A stretch of DNA of 64,000 nt from Anaerolineales bacterium (GTDB taxonomy: Bacteria; Chloroflexota; Anaerolineae; Aggregatilineales; UBA2796). Where the stretch lies: the NCBI GenBank assembly GCA_015075625.1, contig JABTTZ010000001.1, positions 868,001 through 932,000 on the forward strand, given 5' to 3'. The notes beneath the pieces were generated by a model. That model saw nothing but the letters and a program-made list of their open reading frames with translations. It had not been told where the DNA came from and searched no databases. Positions within the stretch are counted from its first letter, which is position 1. The number at the start of each line of letters is the position of its first letter. Position numbers and translations under genes: made by a program. This document shows positions 25,985-34,547 of the stretch, one piece after another.

Positions 25985-26010
25985 CTTTCTTCTCACGTTT
26001 CAATTGTTAA
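25985..26010 (-). other. 5' arm of the 16S processing stem
   Basis: Complementary to 24251-24276 across the whole 16S gene (24 of 26 positions). Together they would form the double-stranded stalk processed by RNase III. Confidence 0.8.
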
Positions 26011-26019
26011 GGTGCTCAC
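26000..26019 (-). promoter_or_regulatory. boxA-like antitermination site of the rRNA leader
   Basis: The minus strand reads GAGCACCTTAACAATTGAAA, close to the classical boxA TGCTCTTTAACAATTTA. It overlaps the foot of the processing stem, about 135 nt before the 16S 5' end. Confidence 0.6.
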
Positions 26020-26193
26020 CAACGCTGTTTGTTCAAAACAGGGGACAAAAAACCGGCTCGCGCCGGTCACAGGGGACTACCCATCCAAGATTGTTTGCAC
26101 ATCTTGTCTGCCGTCTTCTTACCCTGCGCCCTCTCCTTTGGTTGTTTTAAGCCGCTCAGCTTCTTCTCAGTCCCTCAGCGCCTTATGTCCCAC

Positions 26194-26221
26194 ATTCTAG
26201 CACACCTCTCCACACGCGCAA
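26194..26221 (-). promoter_or_regulatory. Probable rRNA promoter
   Basis: The minus strand reads TTGCGC (26216-26221), 16 bp, TAGAAT (26194-26199). The implied leader is about 320 nt. Nothing else gene-like is seen in 25868-26286. Confidence 0.5.
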
Positions 26222-26286
26222 GGGGCAATTTTTTCTTTCCCTCCTTTTCGTTTCTTTTTCGTTTCATCCTCCCCTAGTTGTGCGCT

Positions 26287-27798
26287 CTAAGATACCCGTG
26301 CCGTTGCATTACGCCCGCTATTGTTGGGGCGATTAGGGGGACGTTGTTCGGGAAGGGGCGTCACAATGGTGATCCGTGTGCCGCGCCCGAGGGCGCTCTC
26401 AATCTTGAGCGTCGAATCGATCAATTCAGCACGCTCGTGCATATTCAGCATCCCCAAACTCATTTTGTTGCGCTCACTATAGCCGCCCATGACTGCCCCT
26501 ACATCAAAGCCCGCCCCGTCGTCCTCTATTTCGGTGACAAGATAATTGTCTTTCCGATACAGCCGCACAACGTGATGACGTGCTTGGGCGTGTTTGCGGG
26601 CGTTATTGAGCGCTTCCTCCACAATATAGAAAAGCGTCCCCTGAATATGACCGGGGACAAGTTCAACAAGGTTCGGCTGCACCGCAACAGCAAGATCAAG
26701 CCCGTGCGTCTCCCGCAGTTTGCCTCGCAGTTGCTCTAGTGCAGCAGCAAGCCCCTGTGTTTCCAGAATCAGCGGGCGAAGGGTGAACAACATATGGCGG
26801 ATTTCATCGGTCATCCGTCGGGCGATTTCCTCAATCTTATCGAGTTCGGTGCGAACAACGCTTGGGTCGCGGTCAAACATCTGGCGGGCATAGCTCACCC
26901 GCATGGCAATGGCGGAGACTGTCTGTGTCGGTCCGTCATGCAGATCGCGGGCAAGTTTTTTCCGCGCTTCTTCATCGGCAGTGATAATTTTCTCTTTTTC
27001 CTCACGAAGGTTTTGGAAAAGCTCGGCATTTTGGAGGGCGATGCTTGCCTGCGTCCCAATGGCGCTAATCAACGCCACATGATCGCGGGAGAAGGCGTTG
27101 TATTCCGGCGATCCATAAACCAATAAACCATAGGGTTGGTAGTTCACCCGCAGGGGAATAACAAGGATTGAGTTGCATTCTTGAAAGGCGACATAGTAGC
27201 CGAGTTCAGGGTCATCAATGCCATTGTTCACAATGATTGGCTCGGCACGCTGCATTGCCTCGTAAAGGACACCGGCTTTTCCTGCCACGACGAACCGCTG
27301 GTCATGGACGGTTAACCGCCGCGAAAAGGCAACGTGCAGTTTGGCATCTGTTTCCTTGCGCAAAACCATCCCCACAAGGCGGCTGTGTTCAATGCCTTCT
27401 CGCAGCGCCATAACCCCCGCGTTCACCGCCGCTTCGAGGATTGTTTGGTAATCAAGCGTCGCGCCAATGGCAGCCGCCATCTCAGCAATGGCGGCTGATC
27501 GATCCCGCTGGGCGGCTTCGATAGCGAGTGTCCGTGCATTGTGGCGCTGAACGGTGCGGTAGCCGCGTATGCCTAAAACGGCGCTGACGATGAAAAACCC
27601 AAAGCCAATGAGGACTATCGGAAGACCAAAGTGGGTAAACCCGACCCCAATACACAGTCCCCCACCCGCTGCGAAAATCGCCGCAGTTAGTAATTCGCGG
27701 GCGGCTTCTCCGTTGGCAGCGTCGGTCACAGTCAAAACAGCCTGTCCCGCGCCCTGCACAATCTGCCCTGTGATCTGCCCCAGAATACGTTGTGCCAC
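26287..27798 (-). CDS. GAF-domain sensor histidine kinase (NarL/DesK type)
   Basis: About 503 residues: two N-terminal TM helices (around residues 35-80), a GAF domain (about 110-270), HisKA_3 with the phosphoacceptor in ARDLHDGPTQTVSAIAMR, and HATPase_c with EEALNNARKHAQA (N box) and DDGAGFD (G1). It would sense a signal and phosphorylate a LuxR-type regulator. The open frame runs to 27882 but passes through a tRNA-Val terminator and into the tRNA, so the start must be lower; GTG at 27798, with TGGGG upstream, is my choice. No response regulator gene is adjacent. Confidence 0.88.
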   Translation of the reverse strand: MAQRILGQITGQIVQGAGQAVLTVTDAANGEAARELLTAAIFAAGGGLCIGVGFTHFGLPIVLIGFGFFIVSAVLGIRGYRTVQRHNARTLAIEAAQRDRSAAIAEMAAAIGATLDYQTILEAAVNAGVMALREGIEHSRLVGMVLRKETDAKLHVAFSRRLTVHDQRFVVAGKAGVLYEAMQRAEPIIVNNGIDDPELGYYVAFQECNSILVIPLRVNYQPYGLLVYGSPEYNAFSRDHVALISAIGTQASIALQNAELFQNLREEKEKIITADEEARKKLARDLHDGPTQTVSAIAMRVSYARQMFDRDPSVVRTELDKIEEIARRMTDEIRHMLFTLRPLILETQGLAAALEQLRGKLRETHGLDLAVAVQPNLVELVPGHIQGTLFYIVEEALNNARKHAQARHHVVRLYRKDNYLVTEIEDDGAGFDVGAVMGGYSERNKMSLGMLNMHERAELIDSTLKIESALGRGTRITIVTPLPEQRPPNRPNNSGRNATARVS

Positions 27799-27824
27799 AA
27801 ATAACCCCAAAAAACTAAGCAGCG

Positions 27825-27859
27825 GAAACAAAAACGCCGCAGCGTGTAGACCTGCGGCG
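27825..27859 (-). terminator. Intrinsic terminator after tRNA-Val
   Basis: Minus strand CGCCGCAG-loop-CTGCGGCG followed by TTTTTGTTT. It lies between tRNA-Val and the kinase gene. Confidence 0.85.
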
Positions 27860-27873
27860 TGATCGTTTTCGAG

Positions 27874-27947
<74 letters not shown>

Positions 27948-28086
27948 GACTATGGAAAACGAGTATATCATCAACTTGCGCCGCTGACAAGATGTCCTTT
28001 GGCGTTAGGATGCGTTCACCGCGTTGTCTCTATCTAAGGTAACATAGTTTTCCTGCCTAAAGCATCCCAAATTTGTTAATGTTTTT

Positions 28087-31000
28087 ATGATGAACGAACG
28101 AGATCGTCTTCACCTCTTTGCTCCCTACCTTCCGACAGATCGCTTTCGGGCGCTCTTGAGCGGTGTCGATCTGCCGGCGCAAACGCACGGCGCTGCGCTT
28201 ATGGTCGATATGTCGGGGTTCACCCAAATGGCGGTTGATCTCGTCGTCAAGTATGGTGAAAGCGCAGGTGAACGCCTCGGGCGGCGTCTGAACCCCATGT
28301 TTGAATTGATCGCCGGACAAATTTTTCATCATGGCGGCAGCGTGATTCGCTTTCTTGGTGATGGCTTTACCGCATGGTTTGATGATACCCATCGTCCCAC
28401 CGCTGAAACCAGCCCACGCCCTCTCCCCGGCGTTTTGCGGGCGGTGGTTGCCGGAATGGGCATACAGGAGGTCATGCATATCTACAAAGAACTTCGCCAC
28501 AAAATCTGTGTCGGCGTTGGGGAGGCGGATCGTTGGGTTGTTGGGATGCCCAGTTATGGCTTAAATGATGTCCTCTCTGGCGAAGCGGTCTCCCGCATGA
28601 TCAGCCTGAGCGGAGAGGCGCAGCCAGAGCAAGTTATGGTTCACCGCGATGCGCTCCCCACCCTTCGTGCTGCCCACATTGGGCTAGAAATTACCGATAC
28701 CGGGAACGCCCTCATCACCGCTGTTCCTCGGGCGATTCAAGACAGCGCCCGCGCCTACCGCTGGATGCCCTATGATGCAGGGGATGATTTGAGCGGCGCC
28801 CTAGAGCGAATTGCCCCTTTTGTTGATGCCGCCCTCCGCGAGCGAATCGAGAGCGGCATTGGGAACTTTAGCGACGAACTGCGCCACGCCATTCCTATGT
28901 TTATCCAAGTGGAGGTCTCGTCCAATGCGCTAAATCCGCAAGCCGCGCTAAATCATTATGTGTGCGGGGTTCAAGAAAAAATTGCCGTCTTTGGCGGACG
29001 GCTGATGTCCGTTGAGGTCAGCGATAAAGGAAGTGTCCTGTTCGTCGTCTTTGGTGCGCCCATCACCTATGGTGACGACGCCGAACGTGCGCTCCGCTTT
29101 GCGATGACCCTCCGCGAGATGACGGCGGGTTTGCCGAACATTGCAGCCCAAAATATCGGTGTCAGCCGAGGGCTACTGTTTGCTGGCATTGTCGGTGGGG
29201 AGATGCGTCACGAATACAGCACCATTGGCGATGAGACAAATATCGCTGCCCGCCTAATGACCGCTGCCCAAGAGGGGCAAATCCTCGTGACCTCGGCGGT
29301 GCGCAAAACGGCGGGTGGGCGTATCGTTTTCCGCGAACTCCCCTCAATCAGCGTCAAAGGGCGTGGCGAGCCGATTCCTATCTATGAGCCAATTGCCAGC
29401 CGTGCCGCCCCCACACACGAAATCCTCGGCGCATTTGTTGGACGGGAAGGGCAAATCGCTGCTCTGCGTCGGGCGGCAAGCGCCGTCATGAGCGGTTATG
29501 CCCGCGCCTTCAGTATAGAAGGGATAGAAGGAATAGGGAAAAGTCGCTTGATTCGGGAAACTGCCCAAATGCTTTCGGGGTTTCGCTTGGTGATGGGCGA
29601 ATGCCTTAGTACTGGACAAGACACCCCCTATATGGCGTGGGGGACTATCCTCTATGCCCTGTTTGATTTGGGGAGCGATCTCCCCCCCGAACGCGCCGCC
29701 GCCGCCATTACTGAACAAGTTAAACGGGTGTACCCTGATGGCGTGGGGCGCTTGCCCTTTTTGGGCGATGTCTTACAACTTCCCTTTGAGGAAACCGAAA
29801 CCACTGCGCAACTAGATGGCTTGACGCGGCGTGAAGCGGTTTTCGCCCTCATCACCGAGATGGTTATCGCCCTGGCAAAAGTTGCTCCTTTATTCCTTGT
29901 GATAGAAGATATGCAGTGGATTGATGAAGTCTCGGCACTTTTGGCGGTTGATCTTGTCCGCCGCCTAAGTGTAGACGCCGCGCCCATTTTGCTATGCCTT
30001 ACCTTTCGCCCACTGGCAAGCAATGAGGACGTTTCTCAACACCTTTTGCAGGCACTGACAGAAACCCATTTCTACACAGCGCTCACCCTTCACGAATTTG
30101 ACTTAGGCGACCTTCATGCCTTTGTCGAAGCGCATCTAGACTCCCTTACCCCGCCTGATTTGTCTACCTTCCTCTATGAACGGACGCAGGGAAATCCCTT
30201 GTTTGCCCGTGAACTTATGGATGCCCTGATCGAATCGGGCTATATCAAACAACAGGGCGATGCTGTGGTAATCATCCGTGATCTCAGCCAAGCACGCTTA
30301 CCGCTCTCGATTCGGGAGCTTGTCCAAGCGCGGATTGACCGCCTCAGCGACTTGGATCGCTTGATCCTCAAAGTGGCGGCGGTGATCGGGCGCGATTTCT
30401 CCATGCGTATCCTTCATGAGAGCGTCCCTGTGCCAATCCCCGAAACGGAACTCATGCAGCGTCTGAATACGCTAGAAACACAGGAATTCGCCTACCTCAT
30501 TAGCGCCGACCCCGACCCTGTTTACCGCTTTCGCCATGCCATTACCCAAGAGGTTGCCTATGAAGGCTTGCTAGGGGAACAGCGGGCAATGCTTCACCAA
30601 GCCGTTGCCGTAGCAATGCGCATCTACCAACCGGAGGCACATGAACTGCTTGCCCACCACTTTTCACACGGGCGCAACAGCGATGAGGCATGGGTCTATC
30701 TTGTTTTAGCCGGGGAGAAAGCCTTCCGCGATTATGCCAACGGCTCTGCCCTAAAATATTATGGGCAAGCACTGGATATCTCCAAAGATGACGAAGAACG
30801 GTTTGAAATTCTTCAACGCCTCATTGTGATCTATTTGCGTGTTGGCGATATGACCGATGCCTTTGAACGGCTGACCACACTTGGGTTTCTGGCTGACGAA
30901 GCGGGCGAACCTAGCTGGATTGCCGCTGCGCACCTGCTGCGTGGTCAGTATTACGCCCAGACCAGCGCCTTCCCCGACGCTTTTCGTGAGGCACAGCAGA

Positions 31001-32088
31001 CGATCACCCTTGCCGAGTCGCTCAACGATGACAGCTTGGCATGGGAAGGGTATATGCTAATGCGCACGGCGCTGCTCAGTTTAAACCAACGGGATCGTGT
31101 CGTTCGCTCCAACCTCGATCTAAAAATGCAGCGCTTGGCAGATCGCTTGCGCGATCCGCGCCATACGATAGGCTTATTGCTCACCCAGTTTGATGATATG
31201 TATGCCGAAGACCCCGAACAGGCAATTCAAGGAGCGCATATCGCCCTGATGCGAGCTGAACAGGAAGGCAATCCCCTTTTGGTGGCGGATTGCTATGCCG
31301 TCTTGGTCGATCTCTACGTTCGGCAAAGCGACCTTGCCGCCACCTATGAGGCAGCCGAACGCCAGCGCGAACAGTTACATCAGATTGGGGATCGCCGCCG
31401 CGAAGGGCTGACCATGAACCGTCTTGGCTACCTCTTGCTTGAATTAGGGCAAATGACTGCCGCCAACCAGATGTTGCAAGATGCTTATCAAATCCTTCAC
31501 CAGATTGGCGAGCGTGCGGGCAAGGCGGCAAACCTGATGAATTTAGGCTTGATTGCCGAATCACGCGGGGCGTTGGAAGAAGGCTTGGCATACATCAACC
31601 GTGCCCTTTTGGCACAACGAGAATTGAATGCAACGGTAGAGGGGACGCTCACCCTCTTTTTTCAGGGAAATATTTTGCTGGCAAAAGGGAATCTGGACGA
31701 GGCAGCAAATGCCTTTGAAACCGCTGTGGGAATCCTTGAGATAACTCCCCGTGTGCGTCATCCCCTTACCCGTGTGGAGATTGAATCGGGCTTGGGAGCG
31801 GTGGATATGGCGCGGGGGCATTATGCGACGGCACACGCACGCCTTTCCCCGCTCATCTTGCGGCTAGGACGGCGGCAAATCAGCGGGTTATGTCGTCCCA
31901 CCCTCGCCTATCAACGGGCATTGACCACCTTGCTCAAAGTGGGCGATACAGAACGGGCGTCCCTCCTGAAAACAGCCTGTCGAAATGCCTTTATCCCCTT
32001 GCGCAGTTGGCTGCGCGGACGGGGTTGGGAACGCGGTTGGCTAACGACCATCCCTCACCATCGGGAGTTATTTGGAGAAGGATCATGA
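28087..32088 (+). CDS. Adenylate-cyclase-like / AAA ATPase / TPR signalling protein
   Basis: A 1,333-residue multidomain regulator. Two class III cyclase homology domains come first. The first (about 35-210) keeps both metal-site Asp residues (ALMVDMSGF, FLGDGF). The second (about 275-440) has YSTIGDETNIAARL and IPIYEPI but lacks the first Asp and looks degenerate. An AAA/STAND-like ATPase follows (about 450-760: FVGREGQIAALRRA, Walker A IEGIEGIGKSRL, Walker B LFLVIEDMQWIDE). The C-terminal ~450 residues are TPR-like helical repeats. ATG at 28087 has no strong ribosome binding site. Its stop overlaps the next gene (ATGA), starting a four-gene run. Confidence 0.9.
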   Translation: MMNERDRLHLFAPYLPTDRFRALLSGVDLPAQTHGAALMVDMSGFTQMAVDLVVKYGESAGERLGRRLNPMFELIAGQIFHHGGSVIRFLGDGFTAWFDDTHRPTAETSPRPLPGVLRAVVAGMGIQEVMHIYKELRHKICVGVGEADRWVVGMPSYGLNDVLSGEAVSRMISLSGEAQPEQVMVHRDALPTLRAAHIGLEITDTGNALITAVPRAIQDSARAYRWMPYDAGDDLSGALERIAPFVDAALRERIESGIGNFSDELRHAIPMFIQVEVSSNALNPQAALNHYVCGVQEKIAVFGGRLMSVEVSDKGSVLFVVFGAPITYGDDAERALRFAMTLREMTAGLPNIAAQNIGVSRGLLFAGIVGGEMRHEYSTIGDETNIAARLMTAAQEGQILVTSAVRKTAGGRIVFRELPSISVKGRGEPIPIYEPIASRAAPTHEILGAFVGREGQIAALRRAASAVMSGYARAFSIEGIEGIGKSRLIRETAQMLSGFRLVMGECLSTGQDTPYMAWGTILYALFDLGSDLPPERAAAAITEQVKRVYPDGVGRLPFLGDVLQLPFEETETTAQLDGLTRREAVFALITEMVIALAKVAPLFLVIEDMQWIDEVSALLAVDLVRRLSVDAAPILLCLTFRPLASNEDVSQHLLQALTETHFYTALTLHEFDLGDLHAFVEAHLDSLTPPDLSTFLYERTQGNPLFARELMDALIESGYIKQQGDAVVIIRDLSQARLPLSIRELVQARIDRLSDLDRLILKVAAVIGRDFSMRILHESVPVPIPETELMQRLNTLETQEFAYLISADPDPVYRFRHAITQEVAYEGLLGEQRAMLHQAVAVAMRIYQPEAHELLAHHFSHGRNSDEAWVYLVLAGEKAFRDYANGSALKYYGQALDISKDDEERFEILQRLIVIYLRVGDMTDAFERLTTLGFLADEAGEPSWIAAAHLLRGQYYAQTSAFPDAFREAQQTITLAESLNDDSLAWEGYMLMRTALLSLNQRDRVVRSNLDLKMQRLADRLRDPRHTIGLLLTQFDDMYAEDPEQAIQGAHIALMRAEQEGNPLLVADCYAVLVDLYVRQSDLAATYEAAERQREQLHQIGDRRREGLTMNRLGYLLLELGQMTAANQMLQDAYQILHQIGERAGKAANLMNLGLIAESRGALEEGLAYINRALLAQRELNATVEGTLTLFFQGNILLAKGNLDEAANAFETAVGILEITPRVRHPLTRVEIESGLGAVDMARGHYATAHARLSPLILRLGRRQISGLCRPTLAYQRALTTLLKVGDTERASLLKTACRNAFIPLRSWLRGRGWERGWLTTIPHHRELFGEGS

Positions 32089-32759
32089 AACCACGAATCG
32101 GCGTCACAACCGGCTACAAAAACGGCGTTCAGCAGGTTGATCATCATTACATCCGGGCGGTTGAGGTGGGCGGCGGTATTCCGCTGATTGTTCCCATGGT
32201 CGAGGACGCATCCACTGCCCAAGAATTCGCCACCCTTCTTGATGGGTTAATCATGATTGGCGGACCCGCCATTACGAAGGGCTTGATCGGCGCACTCCCG
32301 CCCGATCTTGGGGAGACAGACCCTATACGCATCCACGCTGATGAACTGATCTTCGCCGCACTTTCGGATCGTCCTGTGTTAGGCATTTGTTATGGAATGC
32401 AGTTCATCAATGCCCAAGCCGGCGGGACAATCTACGCCGATGTCCTCGCCCAACGCCCCAACACCCTCCTCCACAGCGCAGATCGGGGCAGCCCAGGACA
32501 TACGGTAACTTTTGCCGAGGGATCGCGCCTTGCCGTGCTTTTGGGGCGGCGTGAATTGGCAGTGAACAGCCACCATATTCAAGCAGTGCGCGATCTTGGT
32601 ACGGGGCTGCACGCGGTGGGCTTTTCCCCAGATGGCATTATTGAAGGGTTGGAATCGGAGGATGGGCGCTTGCTTGGCGTTCAGTTTCACCCAGAGCGCA
32701 TGTTGGCGGAAACACTGCCGCTTTTCGAGGGGTTTATTCAGAACTGCCGGAAGGGGTAA
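32085..32759 (+). CDS. Class I glutamine amidotransferase (peptidase C26, PuuD-like)
   Basis: A 224-residue protein like gamma-glutamyl-gamma-aminobutyrate hydrolases. The nucleophile Cys is in LGICYGMQFINAQAGG, and the His-Glu pair is in GVQFHPERM. DGLIMIGGPAI and LPPDLGETDPIRIHADE match the family. It may hydrolyse gamma-glutamylated amines in polyamine breakdown, but the substrate is not shown. The ATG overlaps the cyclase stop, with GGAG just upstream. It ends 4 bp before the sigma factor gene. Confidence 0.9.
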   Translation: MKPRIGVTTGYKNGVQQVDHHYIRAVEVGGGIPLIVPMVEDASTAQEFATLLDGLIMIGGPAITKGLIGALPPDLGETDPIRIHADELIFAALSDRPVLGICYGMQFINAQAGGTIYADVLAQRPNTLLHSADRGSPGHTVTFAEGSRLAVLLGRRELAVNSHHIQAVRDLGTGLHAVGFSPDGIIEGLESEDGRLLGVQFHPERMLAETLPLFEGFIQNCRKG

Positions 32760-32763
32760 CACC

Positions 32764-33357
32764 GTGACGGACGAAAACGAACGCCGCTGGCTTGCCGCTG
32801 CTCGCTTGGGAGATGAGGCGGCTTTTGGCGAACTTGTTGGTCTGCATCAAAACGCCGTCTATAACCTTGCCTACCGCATGTTAGGCAATCGGACGGAGGC
32901 GGAAGATGCTGGACAAGAGACATTCCTTCGTGCCTATGCCAACTTAGATCGCTATGATATGGATCGCCCCTTTCGGACGTGGCTGCTCTCGATTACTTCA
33001 AACTATTGTATTGACCGTTTACGCCGTCGCCGCCTGACATATCTCTCCCTTGATGAACCTCTTCCGCCAAATCCGGCACTCCAAAGTAGCGACGAAGAAC
33101 CCGAAGATGCCGTAATAACAAATGAACGGAATGCATTGATTCAAAAACTGCTCAGCGATCTCTCGCCAGAGTATCGCGCCGCCGTTGTCCTTCATTATTG
33201 GTACGACTACTCGTATCAAGAGATTGCCGAAATGCTGAAAACGACGGAAAGTGCGGTGAAGAGTCGGCTTTTTCGGGCGCGGCAGGCGTTGGCGCAAAAG
33301 ATCGAGACACTACCCGACGCAGCGCGTTTGGTGGGCAACTGGCAGGACGGAGACTAA
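32764..33357 (+). CDS. ECF-type RNA polymerase sigma factor
   Basis: A 197-residue sigma-70 family protein. Region 2 is AYRMLGNRTEAEDAGQETFLRAYANL...FRTWLLSITSNYCIDRLRRRR; region 4 is LSPEYRAAVVLHYWYDYSYQEIAEMLKTTESAVKSRLFRARQAL. GTG at 32764 has AAGGGG 10 bp upstream. The following 93-residue protein could be a partner, but it lacks an obvious anti-sigma zinc motif or a TM segment. Its regulon is unknown. Confidence 0.93.
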   Translation: MTDENERRWLAAARLGDEAAFGELVGLHQNAVYNLAYRMLGNRTEAEDAGQETFLRAYANLDRYDMDRPFRTWLLSITSNYCIDRLRRRRLTYLSLDEPLPPNPALQSSDEEPEDAVITNERNALIQKLLSDLSPEYRAAVVLHYWYDYSYQEIAEMLKTTESAVKSRLFRARQALAQKIETLPDAARLVGNWQDGD

Positions 33358-33389
33358 GAGCGAATGAGCAAGCAAGAGAGGGAGACACC

Positions 33390-33671
33390 ATGACCACCAA
33401 TGACGACACACAGCGAGCCACCGCCTCCCAACCAGAGGATGCCAACCCCGTGCCTCAGGGAGAGACAGAAACGCATGAGACGCAGGAAAAACATCCTGAT
33501 GAAGGGCTGCTTGCCGGATCGATTCGCTTGGTTGAGGAATTGTTCCGCAAGGCGGACATTCTGAAAGCGCCACCAGAATTTGCCGAGAAGGTCATTGCGG
33601 CGATTCACGAAACACAAGAAAAATCCCCGCTGTTGAAATGGCTGCGAAAGCGATTTAAGCTGCCATGGTAA
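33390..33671 (+). CDS. Small hypothetical protein following the ECF sigma gene
   Basis: A 93-residue protein. The N-terminal half is disordered and rich in Thr, Gln and Glu; the C-terminal half is helical and ends in a basic tail (LLKWLRKRFKLPW). The segment EELFRKADILKAPPEFAEKVIAAI recalls the short helices seen after anti-sigma zinc-finger domains, but no HxxxCxxC motif is present. ATG at 33390 with GAGGGA upstream. It starts 32 bp after the sigma gene, so it is probably co-expressed. Confidence 0.7.
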   Translation: MTTNDDTQRATASQPEDANPVPQGETETHETQEKHPDEGLLAGSIRLVEELFRKADILKAPPEFAEKVIAAIHETQEKSPLLKWLRKRFKLPW

Positions 33672-33745
33672 AGGGGCGAGCGTTTTAGAGTCCGTTCTTC
33701 TCAATGTGGGTGCGAACGGCTTTCAAGATGTGGACGTGACCTACT

Positions 33746-33765
33746 CCGCCAGCTAAAGCCGGCGG
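33746..33765 (-). other. IS605-type right-end hairpin
   Basis: CCGCC-A-GC-TAAA-GC-C-GGCGG, the stem-loop expected at the right end and at the 3' end of the omega RNA of IS200/IS605-family elements. It lies about 60 bp beyond the tnpB stop, the normal place. Confidence 0.65.
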
Positions 33766-33825
33766 CTTCTTGCAAAGCCCCGCGCCATAAGCAGCGGCTT
33801 CTCAGGCTGCGCATGACCCAACGGT

Positions 33826-34358
33826 CTACGTTAGCACCTGACCACCTGATCTAGGCGGACTTGGCAAGGCTAAGGCAAGGATATTTATCGCGGCGTTGAC
33901 ATCACGATCCAGTTCAAGCTGACAATGAGGGCGAGAATGCACCCGAACAGACAAGGCTTTTGGCAGCAACGCACCGCACCCGCTGCACCGCTGCACCGCT
34001 GAGAGGTATTCCGAGGATTGACCTGGACAAGTGCGCAGCCAGCCTCTACCGCTTTGAAGCACAGCAAGTCATTGAACAGCCCCAGACCAGCATCGTGAGC
34101 CGACAGGGAAAGGTGAGCGTTGCGCGTCATGAACGCCAAAGCAAGGTGTTCGAGGGCAATTAGTCCGTAGTGATGAACCAACCAGTCGGTTATTTTGTGC
34201 CAGAAATCCCTGCGGATGTTGGCGATATGTTCGTGCCGTTTGGCAAGGATCATACGGCAGTCGTTGCGGTTTTGTCCGCCCTTATACGCCTTGACCGCCT
34301 TTTCGGAAACGTGCCCCATTGTGCCGATGTAGTAGCTCCGACTCCATATGCTTGGCAA
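33826..34358 (-). pseudogene. tnpB pseudogene (truncated and frameshifted)
   Basis: The readable part spans KRHEHIANIRRDFWHKITDWLVHHYGLIALEHLAL (RuvC Glu retained), SAHDAGLGLFNDLLCFKA, VNPRNTSQRCSGCG and ELDRDVNAAINIL (RuvC Asp retained). A frame change at the zinc finger coincides with an exact 8-bp tandem duplication (two GGTGCAGC units at about 33979-33995). Removing one copy restores RCSGCGALLPKAL. The second zinc knuckle has Arg (HSRPHC) where Cys is usual. The first ~200 residues are missing. Not functional. Confidence 0.85.
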
Positions 34359-34454
34359 CCGCGAACGCAGTTCTAGATATTCAGCGCATAAACTACGCCT
34401 GTACTACGGCGATATTCGACATTTTACAACTATCAGCCACACAGAGAAGGAGAA

Positions 34455-34494
34455 GCGGCTTCCTCTGTCGTTTTCAGGCGACAGAGGAAGCCGC
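34455..34494. other. Perfect 16-bp inverted repeat downstream of metG
   Basis: GCGGCTTCCTCTGTCG / CGACAGAGGAAGCCGC around an 8-nt loop, 54 bp beyond the metG stop. It may terminate metG, but the T-tract is missing on both strands. It could also be a REP-like or IS-end structure. Confidence 0.6.
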
Positions 34495-34547
34495 GAAATT
34501 ACCTATGGGTTTGTACTTAGCGCGATGTCTTAAAGCGCCGCGAACCC

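Larger units (their letters stand above)
33733..34376 (-). mobile_element. Decayed IS200/IS605-type element with tnpB relic
   Basis: Minus strand. The C-terminal half of a TnpB-like RNA-guided nuclease is readable, followed by the hairpin-rich right end (33733-33825). There is no tnpA, and the N-terminal half of tnpB is missing. The left boundary cannot be set; similarity fades near 34376. The 876-bp gap 33672-34547 holds only this relic and a hairpin. Confidence 0.8.
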
